Source: Venturia oleaginea
Taxonomy: Eukaryota; Ascomycota; Dothideomycetes; Venturiales; Venturiaceae
Assembly: GCA_013176395.1 (NCBI GenBank)
Contig: JABMLP010000002.1
Location: forward strand, 1,426,001-1,490,000
Length of the DNA: 64,000 nucleotides
Direction of reading: 5' to 3'
The notes under the pieces are model-generated. The model was given only the letters and a program-made list of their open reading frames with translations, did no database searches and was not told the origin of the DNA. The position numbers were made by a program, and so were the translations under genes. Below, piece by piece: positions 1-10,973 of the stretch. The stretch's first letter is position 1. Every line of letters starts with the position of its first letter.

Positions 1-93
1 CTGATTCTTTGATTTCCTTCTTCTCCATTCTCTCAGCCTCTGTCGTAATTCTACTCAACAGTCCTCACTACCGCAAGATATCAACTTCTCTCC

Positions 94-1145
94 TACTCTC
101 TACTATCCCTTTCCTCTCTCCTCTCCCTCCACTTCCTCCTCACCGCCATTTTCACCGCACCCCCCGTACAAAGTTCCACAACATCCACGCAAGCCACCTA
201 CCACGACAACTCCAAAAACTGTACCTGTTATATCCTCGCCTCGGACAACAGCCCCGCCTACTTCTTCCTCTACCACAAATTCTACGATTTCCGGTCCTTA
301 CCAGTTCCACAAGAACCGCCCCTCGTAACAAAAAACCAACGTTTCGGAACGGAGCCGGCACAAGATCAAGCCGTGTCCAATAGTTCGGCATGGAACCGAG
401 ATTGAAAGATTCAGAATTGGGGGAAGAAGAGTAGTAGTGATGCACCCGTAGCCATGTAGAATTCAGCGTAGAAAGTTTTCATCGCTTCGTGACACCTTCC
501 TTCTCTTTCTTTCCTTCGTTGGATACATACCTGTACAACAACGCCCTAACATCACTCCCCCCAAGCAACCGACAACCCCACAAATCTAAACCACCTAACC
601 CTCCGCACAACCCGCCTGCCCACCTTCCAATCCGCCTCCGAAATTGAAAACCTAGAAGAAGAAGAAACGTCCTCCACGAATCCCTCCATTTCCACGCTCG
701 CGCAATCAGTCAAAACCCTGCTACACCAGTCCCAGGCACAGTAGCAGGCCTCTTCACCTTCGAAGACGGCACTAACGAATCCGACATCAAAATCCCAATC
801 AACCGAAGCACCCACAACCTACCGATTTACAGTCAACCCGCCACAAATCTGGAAAGATGACGACGTCCCCGCCGCTTCCAAAGAGATGGATAACCTACCA
901 CCCTGGAACGAATGCCGCAGCGGATAGATTGGCAGCTTGGAATGAGTCGATGGCCTGTAGATGAATGGTTCGTAGCTGAGAATACTTATTCCGGTCCCCG
1001 AAAACCGTCAGGATTGGTGTTGAATATGTGGTCCGATGGTGGTGTGTGATCGGAGAACATGCCTGTGGGGATTGCAGAGTTGCGGGTCGAGTGGATACAG
1101 GTTTAGTTTAATGCGAGTGGAAAAAAGGGGTGGACCAGGTGGGAA
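94..1145 (+). pseudogene. Decayed GH16-like (concanavalin A-like glucanase fold) secreted protein gene
   Basis: Two reading frames together spell a fungal secreted GH16-like protein. From about 94 to 665 (frame of position 199) there is a hydrophobic leader-like stretch, then YHDNSKNCTCYILASD, the block YHKFYDFRSLP, and LTLRTTRLPTFQSASEIE. From about 670 to 1145 (one base shifted) come TVAGLFTFEDGTNESDI and RKPSGLVLNMWSDGGV. These blocks and their order match the family pattern I know (Cys-rich start, DFR motif, NESDIEI catalytic-type segment, SGLVLNMWSDGG). The gene is dead: in-frame stops lie at 403-405, 457-459, 469-471, 858-860, 891-893, 1047-1049 and 1104-1106, there is a frameshift near 665, and no start codon precedes the leader. 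The catalytic-type segment reads NESDIKI where the family usually has NESDIEI. GH16 membership is from memory of the family, not from a search. Confidence 0.75.
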
Positions 1146-1677
1146 GAAGAAAGGTGGAAAGGTGAAGAGGCGGGTACACGATCTTGTGGACGAGAGTTCC
1201 ACTATATTCGAGAAGAGAGATAGCAAAGAAGGGTGTCCAGAAGTTGCATACCTAGGCGCCCCAGGTGCAGCATCAAATCTGGCGTGGCAAAGAGACCAGG
1301 GACGCTTATTCTGCTTGCATGAACTGTCGCTGCTGTAGGCTTTGATGTAGAGCAGAAAAGCCGTAAATAATGTAACAAAACTAATGGACTTCTGGAGGAT
1401 CAGCTAATTCAGTTCCTCCTAAATAGGTGTGGAAGTTCTGATACCCTGAATTCCAGATCCGCAATCCATGATGATCTGACCAGAATAGCGGTGGAGAGGA
1501 CGGCACTGAATTAGAAAGGGTAACAATGTAGAACCAACCATAGCATTATTTCAAGCGCCAAAAGATAAACACGCTAGCGCTCAAAGAGTCCTGGCTGACC
1601 GCTGCCGCCATACAGACCAGAATAAAACAAGATGTGCCAATGACACCCAACCTCACACGATTCCAACTCCGAACCAT
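1146..1677. other. Intergenic, no gene seen
   Basis: This stretch lies between the GH16-like remnant and the 3' end of the beta-tubulin gene. It should contain the tubulin 3' UTR. I see no ORF with coding character and no repeat. Confidence 0.6.
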
Positions 1678-3373
1678 TTACTCCTCACCCTCGAGAGGAG
1701 CCTCCTCATCGTATTCCTCCTCGCCCTCGGAGATGGAAGCCTCCTGGTATTGCTGGTACTCGGAAACGAGATCATTCATGTTGGACTCGGCCTCAGTGAA
1801 CTCCATCTCGTCCATACCCTCACCAGTGTACCAATGCAAAAAAGCCTTACGCCTGAACATAGCAGTGAACTGGTCACCAACACGCTTGAAGAGCTCCTGG
1901 ATGGAGGTGGAGTTACCGACGAAGGTAGAGGACATCTTAAGCCCACGTGGTGGGATGGAGCAGAGAGCAGTTTGGACGTTGTTGGGGATCCATTCGACGA
2001 AGTAGGATGAGTTCTTGTTCTGGACATTGCGCATCTGGTCCTCAACCTCCTTCATAGAGACCTTACCACGGCTAGAAAATAATGTTAGCAGATGTGAGAG
2101 ATGGATGTGGGCTTGCAAAGAGCTTACAAGATAGCGGAGCAAGTGAGGTAACGACCATTGCGGAAGTCAGAGGCAGCCATCATGTTCTTTGGGTCAAACA
2201 TTTGCTGGGTGAGCTCAGGAACGGAAACAGCACGGAAGGAGTGTGCGCCACGGCTGGTAAGAGGAGCGAAACCGACCATGAAGAAATGCAGACGTGGGAA
2301 TGGTACCATGTTGACAGCCAATTTACGTAGATCCGAGTTGAGCTGACCAGGGAAACGCAAGCAGGTGGTGACACCGGACATGACGGCGGAGACCAAGTGG
2401 TTGAGATCACCGTATGATGGCTCGTTGAGCTTCAATGTGCGCATGCAAATGTCGTACAAAGCCTCGTTGTCAATGCAGAAGGTCTCGTCCGAGTTCTCGA
2501 CAAGCTGGTGAACGGACAAAGTCGCGTTGTATGGCTCAACGACGGTGTCGGAGACCTTTGGTGATGGGACGACAGAGAATGTGGCCATCATGCGGTCTGG
2601 GAATTCCTCGCGGATCTTGGAGATAAGAAGTGTACCCATACCAGCACCAGTTCCACCACCGAGGGAGTGGGTGATCTGGAAACCTTGGAGGCAGTCACAG
2701 CCTTCGGCCTCACGACGGACGACATCAAGAACTTGGTCGACAAGCTCAGCACCCTCAGTGTAATGACCCTTGGCCCAGTTGTTACCAGCACCAGACTGGC
2801 CGAAGACGAAGTTATCGGGGCGGAAGAGCTTGCCGAAAGGACCGGAACGGACAGCGTCCATGGTACCTGGCTCGAGATCGACAAGGACGGCACGGGGAAC
2901 GAACTTGTTGCCAGATGCCTGTGCGGGTTAGCAATTGTAACTTCGACGCGTCGAGATGGATTCTTACCTCGTTGAAGTAGACGTTCATGCGCTCCAACTG
3001 GAGGTCGGATGTGCCATTGTAGCTAGTATCTTGTCAGCAGCGGCCATTGCCCACCATGTCCGAGGATTGGCTTACAGTCCGGAACCGTCGAGACCGTGTT
3101 CGCCAGAAATGGTTTGCCTGGGTTTGAGTTAGTCGACGTTGAGGTTTCTGTTGTTGTCGTGGACAAACCAGAAGGCAGCACCAATTTGGTTACCCTGTGA
3201 ATGGTCAGCAATTGGCTTCGTTGATGGAAATACAGAAATTGACTTACACATTGGCCGGTCTGGAGATGAACCTATATCACAGAGTTCACGTTAGCTATGG
3301 AGTGCCTGGTCGCGGGGCAGCAGATTCAGGGGACGCGTTTGAACGATGGGTGTGGACGTACAATTTCGCGCAT
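1678..3373 (-). CDS. benA/tub2: Beta-tubulin
   Basis: Polymerises with alpha-tubulin into microtubules and is the target of benzimidazole fungicides. Seven exons on the minus strand: 3362-3373 (ATG CGC GAA ATT), 3248-3271, 3169-3194, 3076-3117, 2968-3022, 2128-2918 and 1678-2071. All introns are GT..AG and the frame closes exactly, giving 447 aa, the normal family length. Visible hallmarks are the MREI start, [14 protein letters not shown] at residues 69-82, the GTP-binding loop GGGTGAG at 140-146, and an acidic tail [16 protein letters not shown]. The first exon carries only four codons, a usual feature of ascomycete beta-tubulin genes. Residues F167, E198 and F200 are the benzimidazole-sensitive forms. 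The upstream neighbour at 4092 is divergent. Confidence 0.97.
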
Positions 3374-4091
3374 ATTGACGGAATTGAGGTTGTTTGGGGT
3401 AGAGGATTGTCGTGCGGAAGTTTGAGGATACAGGAGGTCGACGTTGCTGTTGGAGTTGAGGTGGATGCGTCTCTGTATTTGTGTGGTGAGAAAAGAAGAA
3501 GCGGTCAACCTCTCAAAAACAAAACAGCGGTCCGCCAGCTTGGGGGGCGCACGTGATTTTAACGAAATGTCAACACTGCATCCGGATATCGACATCGACC
3601 CCAACACACCAACAAAGGATCATCACGCCAGAACAGTCATAATCGTGGCGAGGGTCTGACTTGGAACTCTGTGAGAATTTGATGGTGATCTTAACCCTCA
3701 TCGAAAGTCTCATTCTTTCGACAAGAAACGGAAGGTGGTTCGTGAATCTCCTTCATGAGATGTTATGTTGAAAACCTCGACATGAGCGGGAAGGTACCTC
3801 GCATCTTTGAAGGCAGCAATTAGACCTTGGAAGAGCATGGCACTGATTGTCCGCTGTAGTCGCATTCCTACTTTCACAGTACACGAACATGCCTTCCTCA
3901 CCATGACGAGTAATACCGCGCACAGCTTACAAAGTCGGAAGGGGAGTTCGAGGAAAGCACACCAGGTAGCCACGCAGAGCCGGATTCTCAAAGGAAGCAG
4001 CATTGGCCTTTGGTCTGCTGATCACAAAACAGTGGCCGCTCCCTGTTCTCCTTTCTTTCCAGTTCATCCAACATTCTACCAAATTTTAGCC
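3374..4091. promoter_or_regulatory. Divergent intergenic region between beta-tubulin and the two-TM protein gene
   Basis: About 0.7 kb between two divergent start codons, so it should hold both promoters. An in-frame ATG at 3807 could extend the right-hand gene by 95 residues. That extension looks non-coding (no recognisable domain, arbitrary composition), so I treat the region as regulatory. No clear TATA or CAAT element can be assigned. Confidence 0.45.
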
Positions 4092-5129
4092 ATGCCCGCC
4101 CATCTATACAACGACAACAACAACGCAATGACCGCCCGCCCTCTCAATCTGGCTTCACAAAGTCCCTTCGCCGTGGCCGGGGAGATGTCAAAACCAGCCC
4201 ATCTATACAACGACAACGGCAACGCAATGACCGCCCCTCCTCTTAATTTGGCTTCATACAGTCCCTTCGCCGCAGCCGGGCAGATGCCAACACCAAGCAT
4301 TTCACCAGACGAGCCTGAGAGTACGGTACTGAAGCGCATCCTTACCATCCTTGGCGGCACCATTTGCGTCCTTTCCATCGTCCCTGGTGTCTTCTTTGGC
4401 TTCTACCAAGAAGAATTTGATACATGTAACGAATGGGCTGAGAACATGAGCAACCAAGGTATCACGCTAGCCGACATCGACAACCGCATGAACGAGCTGC
4501 TGGCTAGGCGTGGATTCCTGCCATGGACTGACCGGGACCTATTTCGAATCGATGGCCGGCAGTGCGACGATGTCTTCAGACAGGAAATGATTATTGTCAT
4601 CGTCATCGCCTTAATGCTTGGCCTTGGTGGACTGTTCCTCATGTATGGCCAGTGGAGAAGGCTCCAGTCTCTCTTGAACGGGATGTGTGAAGCATGCACG
4701 AAGATGTCGCGCAAGCTCTTCTCTTGTGGATCTGGTGGATCTCGTGAATCCCAAGGCGTTACACCATTCAATTGTACGCCTCCAGCTCGGGCTTTTGACC
4801 CAAGCGATGATCCCATGGACATGTTATCCTCCGAGCGCTTAAGCCCTCTCCCAACCATTCCAGAGGCCAAACTTAGTCCCGCTGGCTGCGAGCTCTCGTT
4901 TTCCGATTATCCTATCATGGGCGGAGACCCCAAAGATTTCCCACAACCACCACCGATGCCCACGATGGATTGTATCCACTCGCCGTTCCAGATGTCGGGA
5001 GAGCATCAAGCTCGACTTAAGGAGATAGCCGCACATAGAGCTGCAATTGTCGTGGAACATGGTAGGAATGAAAGGATGCAAATCGCTGAGAAGGAACAGG
5101 GGAAGGAAGTTGATGTGGAAGCGGCTTAA
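4092..5129 (+). CDS. Hypothetical two-transmembrane protein with an N-terminal tandem repeat
   Basis: I do not recognise this 345-aa protein. It begins MPAHLYNDNNNAMTA and carries two head-to-tail copies of a 33-residue unit (PAHLYNDN.NAMTA.PLNLAS.SPFA.AG). A first membrane helix follows (LTILGGTICVLSIVPGVFFG, about residues 80-99), then a roughly 60-residue loop containing two cysteines, then a second helix (MIIVIVIALMLGLGGLFLMY), then a Cys-containing juxtamembrane segment and a long proline-rich tail that is probably cytosolic. The organisation suggests a plasma or endomembrane protein with a short external loop, which is inference. An ATG at 3807 is in frame, but I prefer 4092 because the repeat begins directly after it. 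The single uninterrupted ORF and the membrane topology support a real gene. Confidence 0.7.
   Translation: MPAHLYNDNNNAMTARPLNLASQSPFAVAGEMSKPAHLYNDNGNAMTAPPLNLASYSPFAAAGQMPTPSISPDEPESTVLKRILTILGGTICVLSIVPGVFFGFYQEEFDTCNEWAENMSNQGITLADIDNRMNELLARRGFLPWTDRDLFRIDGRQCDDVFRQEMIIVIVIALMLGLGGLFLMYGQWRRLQSLLNGMCEACTKMSRKLFSCGSGGSRESQGVTPFNCTPPARAFDPSDDPMDMLSSERLSPLPTIPEAKLSPAGCELSFSDYPIMGGDPKDFPQPPPMPTMDCIHSPFQMSGEHQARLKEIAAHRAAIVVEHGRNERMQIAEKEQGKEVDVEAA
4095..4292 (+). repeat. In-frame 99-bp tandem duplication (two copies)
   Basis: Copies at 4095-4193 and 4194-4292 encode the two 33-residue units at the N-terminus of the two-TM protein. They differ at only a few residues (for example N/G, R/P, Q/Y, V/A), which points to a fairly recent duplication. 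Confidence 0.85.
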
Positions 5130-8100
5130 TTGAGAAGCTTTGAGGTCTTTCTTTGCGGAATATGATTGTATTGATTGCATTTGCGCCTTTTGGTGACGGT
5201 CTTGGCCCCAACTTATGGAGGTTTTTTTTATCATGAGGCATTAGGTGCACATATTGGTGGTGTACGTAGTGTTTGACCTTGATGGAGTTTTTGACAGGAA
5301 TTGATCTTGCTTGCTTGTTTGTTTGAGATGTGCAAGCTATGATCGTGTTGATACTGGACTTTGAGGCAAATGCTTGGAAAGGAGGGTTTTTCACCATTTG
5401 AAGAGCGCGGGTAGAATAAAGTCTCCCCGAGGATATCTGGCGTTCGTCACTTGATCCGATAATAAGGAGGAAGATGTGCTGCAGAAAGTCCGTTCCTGTT
5501 GGGACTGCAGTGCCTTGTTACAGAGAAGTCGGTCACTTCTTTTTGAACAGAAGGTGAGGCCTTGCTTGTTAAAGTCAGACTGCTAAGAGGTCATTCATTC
5601 CAAAGTGAGGACATAATCACGTTTGAACAGATAAAAATATCCACAACCTTCTCTTCAGGTGAACAGATGGCCTATGAAATCAGGTCTGCACAACATAGCG
5701 CCATCGGCCATATCTCGCGACCTTTCTGTCAATCTCAGTTCTCATGACGGATACTTGCGATGGAAAGAAGCATGCTTGGCTCTGGAGAGTAATCTATATG
5801 TTTCTGGCGAGTTGAAACATTATTTTGAAAGAAATTTAGCGATGGCGCCGTGGTATTAACGGACGCTGTTTTTGAAAGTGGGGTTAAGTCTCGGTCAGGA
5901 TGGGCGCGATGAGTGTCCGACGCCAGGTGCTTGGTTTCTAGCTTCTCAACTCAAAGCTCTGTTCGGCCTTTCTTCCAGTGTCTTTGGATGAATTGAACGT
6001 GTTGATCGTAGAGTCTGTCTCATTCTATGAGGACATTAGATAGTATCTCCCTTTCTCTGCTCAGCGAATTGATGGCTGGAAACGCGCAGGAAAGGAAACC
6101 ATGAAATCAGCTTTATACTCTGTAGCTCACTACCACAGAACTTGTATCTCACTCGACCTGAGCCGCGGCGAGTGAGAAAGAGTGTTTGTGGTGGTGGACT
6201 CAAAGATCTTTCTGAGAGCTCTTCGAGTTTGTTGTCAGTCTCAGAATCAAGGATTCGATCGACGCTTAGCTCTGTTGACACAGCGAAAGCCTCTAGTTAC
6301 CTCTTGCCTTTGAACATTAGTAATGAGTTCTTGGAAAGGGATACTTTAGAGCTCAGTCCTCTGTCCAAGTCCGCTTCTTGTTTTTGGACTGACTCTTAAA
6401 GCTTGTACTTTCCTATCCGAATTTTACCTTCATCGGAACCGTCAAGAACATATCGAGTCGCTGCTTTCGGCATCTTCATCAAAGACGTGGACCTTTCAAG
6501 AATCATCTGGATTTGGACAGGAGACAGCCAGCCACGATAACGGCGACCAAAGCAACATCATAATCTTATATTCAGATGAAACACCAATAGCCTTGCTCAG
6601 ACAAGCTCTTCATGGCTCTTGTTGGACCGAAACATAGCTAGGAATACTAGTCCTCGACCCCGGGCTGTGCATCTCGCTTGGGTGCGTCCTGACCATCGGT
6701 GTGGAACCCATCCTAGTGCTCCCGCGCCCTAAACCTCGGCCTTATGCGGACATTGGTGCATTTTGAATTCGGGCACGCTACACCAAGCATATGAACTTGC
6801 ATCTCCTTACAGGCTCGTGAGTCATAGCTGAGAGCGAGAAGGTCATATATTTTCTTTTCGCCCGGAAATACAGCTCATCTACCCCAGACATGTTCGCAGC
6901 CTTGGATAATCAATGCGGAGGGTCGTATAAGCTGAGTATTCCTAAGGCAAATAAGTTCGTAGATTGAGATCTTGGTCACGAAGAGTTCTTAAAGATACGC
7001 TTCGATTAAAGATTAATTTGAACAAGAATCGCCTTTGATGGCTTTTTTGGCCACGCTATGTTGAATATGAGTTCTTGAAGAGGCCGCCCGAAGACTGTTG
7101 AAGTATTGAAGATCAGATAGATCTGTTTTGAAGTGGGTATTGACGACTTGGAGTAGCTTAGAGGTAGAGCGATTCTGTTCCCAGTTTGCCGAACAAAGTC
7201 TTCAAAGGCTCATGGCGAGACTTTGGCCGCGTTCAGCTTAATCTATCCACTACAGAATCCGAGTTGATGTGATCATTGGTGCATGCGGTAGGCCATAGAT
7301 CCAGTTCTCTAGCCTCCGGACCCCTCGCTGAAACCACTGATGGCAGTATTGTACACAGTAGACGAGGCCGTCCGTGGGCTTGGAAAAATGGGATGAAGCT
7401 ATACAGAAGGGATACTCATATTGTCCGATGCATGCATGAGTACCGCAATAATTGGATAGCTCATTTTCAGAAATCACGCTTCAACCACAGATTCCTCCTT
7501 TTAAGAACAAACTCGCTGAAAGGTTTTTGAAGACAGACCGAATCTGCTCTTCCTTGGCTTCTTAATCGTCAAATTCTCAAATCAAATCGAGAGTCCTTCG
7601 TTGAAGTTTTAACAACGTGATAAAATCTCCACTTATCGCCGTTTAGGACCTAGCGGCGAGGAAATGAGCTACCCAATTTCAACAATTAATGCGGCAGAAG
7701 CGAGGTCGAAGAAAAGTATTAAGGTATGATGGGTTTTAAACGTTAATGCAGCACGGATGGCAGAATCCTTGTACCCATGTATGTTCAGATCTACAGCTGC
7801 AGTATCAGTCCCTCAGTCAGACATTCGCGGTAGATTTGAGAACGTATACTGGAAGATTCGACGCTATAGCCACGACAAGGGTGCCAATTAACGTTAAAAA
7901 CCCATCATGCCATAGTAAGACCTGGGTCCCCAAGTGTTATCTAGGAGGGCCTATCGGCCTAGGGACTTTGTGACTTCTGAACCCATGGACAACAAGATCA
8001 GCCCATCATAAAAGACTAGCAAGAATAAGGGAAGCAGATGATATTCTCAAGCTGCAACGGTGTATGGCTCACTGCAGCACGCATGCTTTGGCAAAAATGG

Positions 8101-9498
8101 AATCAAGATGAAATCTTAGAAGGAGATGTTGAAACATGCAAACTAAAGGACGACGCAGGTCCAGTGTCGGCCGATGATATGGATCCTATCAAGAGGCCTC
8201 CAGCGTGCACAGCCTCGAACCATCAGGTTCATCTGTGTTGGTGAAATAGTGCAAATGCTTGGCCATCGTGTTCTGAGGCTTCGGAAGGAGTCGAGTCAGG
8301 TGCAACTCATACAGTCCGCAAGTCTACAACCGATTGGGACGGTAGTAGTACAGACGGCGAAGCATCAAATATACTGATGATATATTTTGAGAAGTCGGTA
8401 GAGGAACCATGGTCCCAACAGCAGGCAGCGCGTGGGCCGATAGATTGGATCTCATTGAAATTGACGGTAATTTGTTTGGATTGTGCCTGACGGAGTTTTG
8501 GAGGCCAAAAGATGCTACTGAGCTAATCCACATGTAGCCTGGTGGTGGTTCGGGGGAAATGTTGATGTTTCATCCTCGTTGGATCACAGCTCCTTCACAG
8601 GCCTTCATAGCCTTCCTCTGCTGCTATTCATATACTAGTAGTGGAGCCACGGATCCCGGAACCCTTGATACCATGCAGCGCGTTTGACATGGCATGGCCC
8701 TCCCCGCGACGCAGGGCCAGGTCAAGGCCTCATTGCGGCCCCCTGGCCTATCCTCACAGCTGTGACACTGTGATACAGGTGCAAGATTTCAATCTACATC
8801 ACGATTTGCTCCTGTTGTGTCTCATTCGAGGCCTGTGTCCAATATAAACGGGTTGGGTACCTCTCACAAGGCACGCCTTCTTTCATTATTTCGCTTTGGT
8901 GGCGAATCTCTCCACCGACCTACTATCACTCTCCTTCGCTTGCTATTAGGTGTTCTCTGCTGTCTATCTGGGATTGACTACGGAATTGCTTTTGTCCTTT
9001 TTTGCCTTGCTAGGAGCCCTGTCCCTCACTATACCCAATCTTTAACAGCCCATACCCCTTCTTCCCACTCGTTAGGAACACCATTATACGGCAAGGTCCC
9101 CCCGGATATATTACCGCAGTTTCGACCAGAGGCGATCTTCACGAAATTGTTCTGCATACTCACGTCTGTTCAGTGACTGCTCGTGATCCTGACGTGTTTC
9201 GTCCACGCTTGCCGGTGCCTCGAATTGAACACTTGCCCCCATAGTTGTACCTCGACAGTATCCCATTTTCTTCTTCACACCTCAAGCCTCATTCCTTCAC
9301 CCGCTCCTCACAAACACAATCCGCAAGTTTTCCCAGCAGATCGGCTAGGCCAATTGCTCATTGCTCTCACAACCCTCTACTTCAATTCGAAGTCCTTCGG
9401 TGCATTTCAGTAACGACCTCTTTGTCACTCCATCAGGCACTCTTAGCTGAGCTTGCCTTTGAATACACCAAACCAAACCAAACTCAAGAACCGCCATC
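5130..9498. other. Long gene-poor stretch (4.4 kb)
   Basis: No ORF here shows coding character. Open stretches are under about 120 codons, occur in several frames and have arbitrary composition. I recognise no protein family and no tRNA-like A/B boxes. One short inverted repeat at 7726-7908 is listed separately. The last kilobase (about 8600-9498) is pyrimidine-rich and may be the promoter and leader of the small ORF at 9499. An old, unrecognisable transposon graveyard cannot be excluded by eye. Confidence 0.5.
7726..7908. repeat. Short inverted repeat pair, hairpin or MITE-like
   Basis: The left arm ATGATGGGTTTTAAACGTTA(AT) at 7726-7747 and the right arm at 7887-7908 are 22-bp reverse complements with one mismatch. 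They enclose 139 bp with no coding potential. I cannot see an unambiguous target-site duplication at the outer ends, so MITE is only one possible explanation. Confidence 0.55.
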
Positions 9499-9882
9499 AT
9501 GTTCCAAGCCATCACTCCTCCTCTCCACCAGTCGAGTTTCCGCCTCCGCCTCCGCACAGCGTTCTCGCCATCGTCAAACACCCGCTATACTGCGAGCATT
9601 TGCTCGACCTCAACGACCTCACCACTTTCCCGCCGCGAATCTGACGAGTTCTCACCCGGCTCCTTCTTCTCCTCATGCTCAGACGATAGCAATACATCCA
9701 CCTTCACAGCCTCGTCTCGTCTTAGAGCACTCCTCATGCGCCATCATAAGCCAAGCATCGTCGACCTCAGACTACAGGAAGAGAAGCGAACATGTGGCCC
9801 GGAGTTGAGGATGTTGGAACCAAGGCCACAAAATGCTATGGTTATGGGTGGCATCTTCGAGGTTCTTGAGGGCAGCGCATAA
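9499..9882 (+). CDS. Small hypothetical protein
   Basis: Encodes 127 aa beginning MFQAITPPLHQSSFRLRLRT. The start context (ccatcATG after a pyrimidine-rich leader) is good. The N-terminal half is rich in Ser/Thr/Arg. The C-terminal half (HHKPSIVDLRLQEEKR, then EPRPQNAMVMGGIFEVLEGS) looks more ordered and ends in a hydrophobic turn. I do not recognise the family, and no signal peptide or membrane helix is visible. It stands alone between two long intergenic stretches. Overlapping open frames on both strands make a chance ORF possible, but the ordered C-terminus argues for a real gene. Confidence 0.45.
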   Translation: MFQAITPPLHQSSFRLRLRTAFSPSSNTRYTASICSTSTTSPLSRRESDEFSPGSFFSSCSDDSNTSTFTASSRLRALLMRHHKPSIVDLRLQEEKRTCGPELRMLEPRPQNAMVMGGIFEVLEGSA

Positions 9883-10973
9883 CTCAGTCCAGCATGGATA
9901 AACATTTGAGAGCAACCACTTTGCGCAACTCTCAGGGCCAGAGAAACACTCGAGCCAATTCGCAATAAATCTTGGATCAAAATGGCGCACAATTCTTTCA
10001 TCTGGTCAATTTTCATAATACCCTTCCGCCGTGGTGTCTGGTTTTCTTATATTTTCTTTCGGAACTCAGGACAAACAGATGGGAAGCCATCTACGTGTAT
10101 GAATTATGGATCGACGGGATGACACCAAACGGATATGTGTAAACATGGCGTTTTTTTATTTAATGGCTGGTGGGTGGTGTATATCGGACGGGATTTGCTA
10201 GATCTGGGGCCTGCTTCATTTGGAAGGAGAGAAAATGTAACCGACTTTTCTTTTTGAGATTGAACATGGCGAGAAGGGGGTCAGTTTTGCGAGTTGTGTT
10301 TCACGTATCCGATGCGTTGGACATCATCCCGGAGGCATCAGGTCAGGGCCAAATGCACCCGACCAAATCGGCTCGGGTCGTATGCTATCATTGTCCAGCT
10401 CTCTTGTGTCGCTGACACCGCTGGTTATCTGAAACGTATCTGGAACAGACGATTCTACTACGCGCATGGGCATTTTGGAACAGGAGGCAGGTAGAAGTTC
10501 TGAAGTTGAAACGATGTTTATAACCATTCACATTTTTTATTATGAGCCTGGAAAGTATTATCTTTCTCTCGTTTCGAGGAGATGAGGTTTGGCGAGGTGG
10601 TGGAGGGAGATTGATGGGTGGAACCTAGGAATCAGGTCAGGTAGTTTATTTTCGAGTGTCGGTACAATTTCTGAATCTCACTTCCGACTGAATTTGCGGC
10701 ACATCATCAAAGGAAAAAAATTCGGTAGTTGAGATTATCATCGCACTCGCATGATTCCTATATAACTTCTAGTTGGGATACAGAGTGAAGTGCAGTCTCT
10801 TCCTAGGTCGTGTACATGGTAATAGTGCCGCAATCCGACGCCGCATCAACCTGGCCCGCCATCGTTGAACATCATAGAATTGACAGGAGCGAAGAGCAAG
10901 AACTATTACCATTTTCTATCTTTGCCATGACGAAGTGCTCAAAGTTTGCAGGGCAACGAATCAACGATCACCT
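9883..10973. other. Intergenic, no gene seen
   Basis: About 1.1 kb between the small ORF and the 3' end of the F-box-like pseudogene. Short open frames have no recognisable product and I see no repeats. Confidence 0.5.

Noticed and set aside
3807..4091. N-terminal extension of the two-TM protein from an upstream ATG
   Set aside because: In frame, but the added 95 residues show no conserved or structural character, and the 4092 ATG lies directly before the repeat units.
7150..7225. tRNA-like A-box (TAGCTTAGAGGTAGAGC)
   Set aside because: No matching B-box (GTTCGANNC) at the right distance and no acceptor stem could be formed by eye.
5130..9498. Search for a CRISPR array, origin, or other prokaryotic features
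   Set aside because: The window is fungal nuclear DNA. No regularly spaced direct repeats of CRISPR type are present.
9245..9808. 187-codon plus-strand frame overlapping the small ORF at 9499
   Set aside because: Ser/Pro/His-rich low-complexity composition from a pyrimidine-rich leader; it looks like a chance frame.
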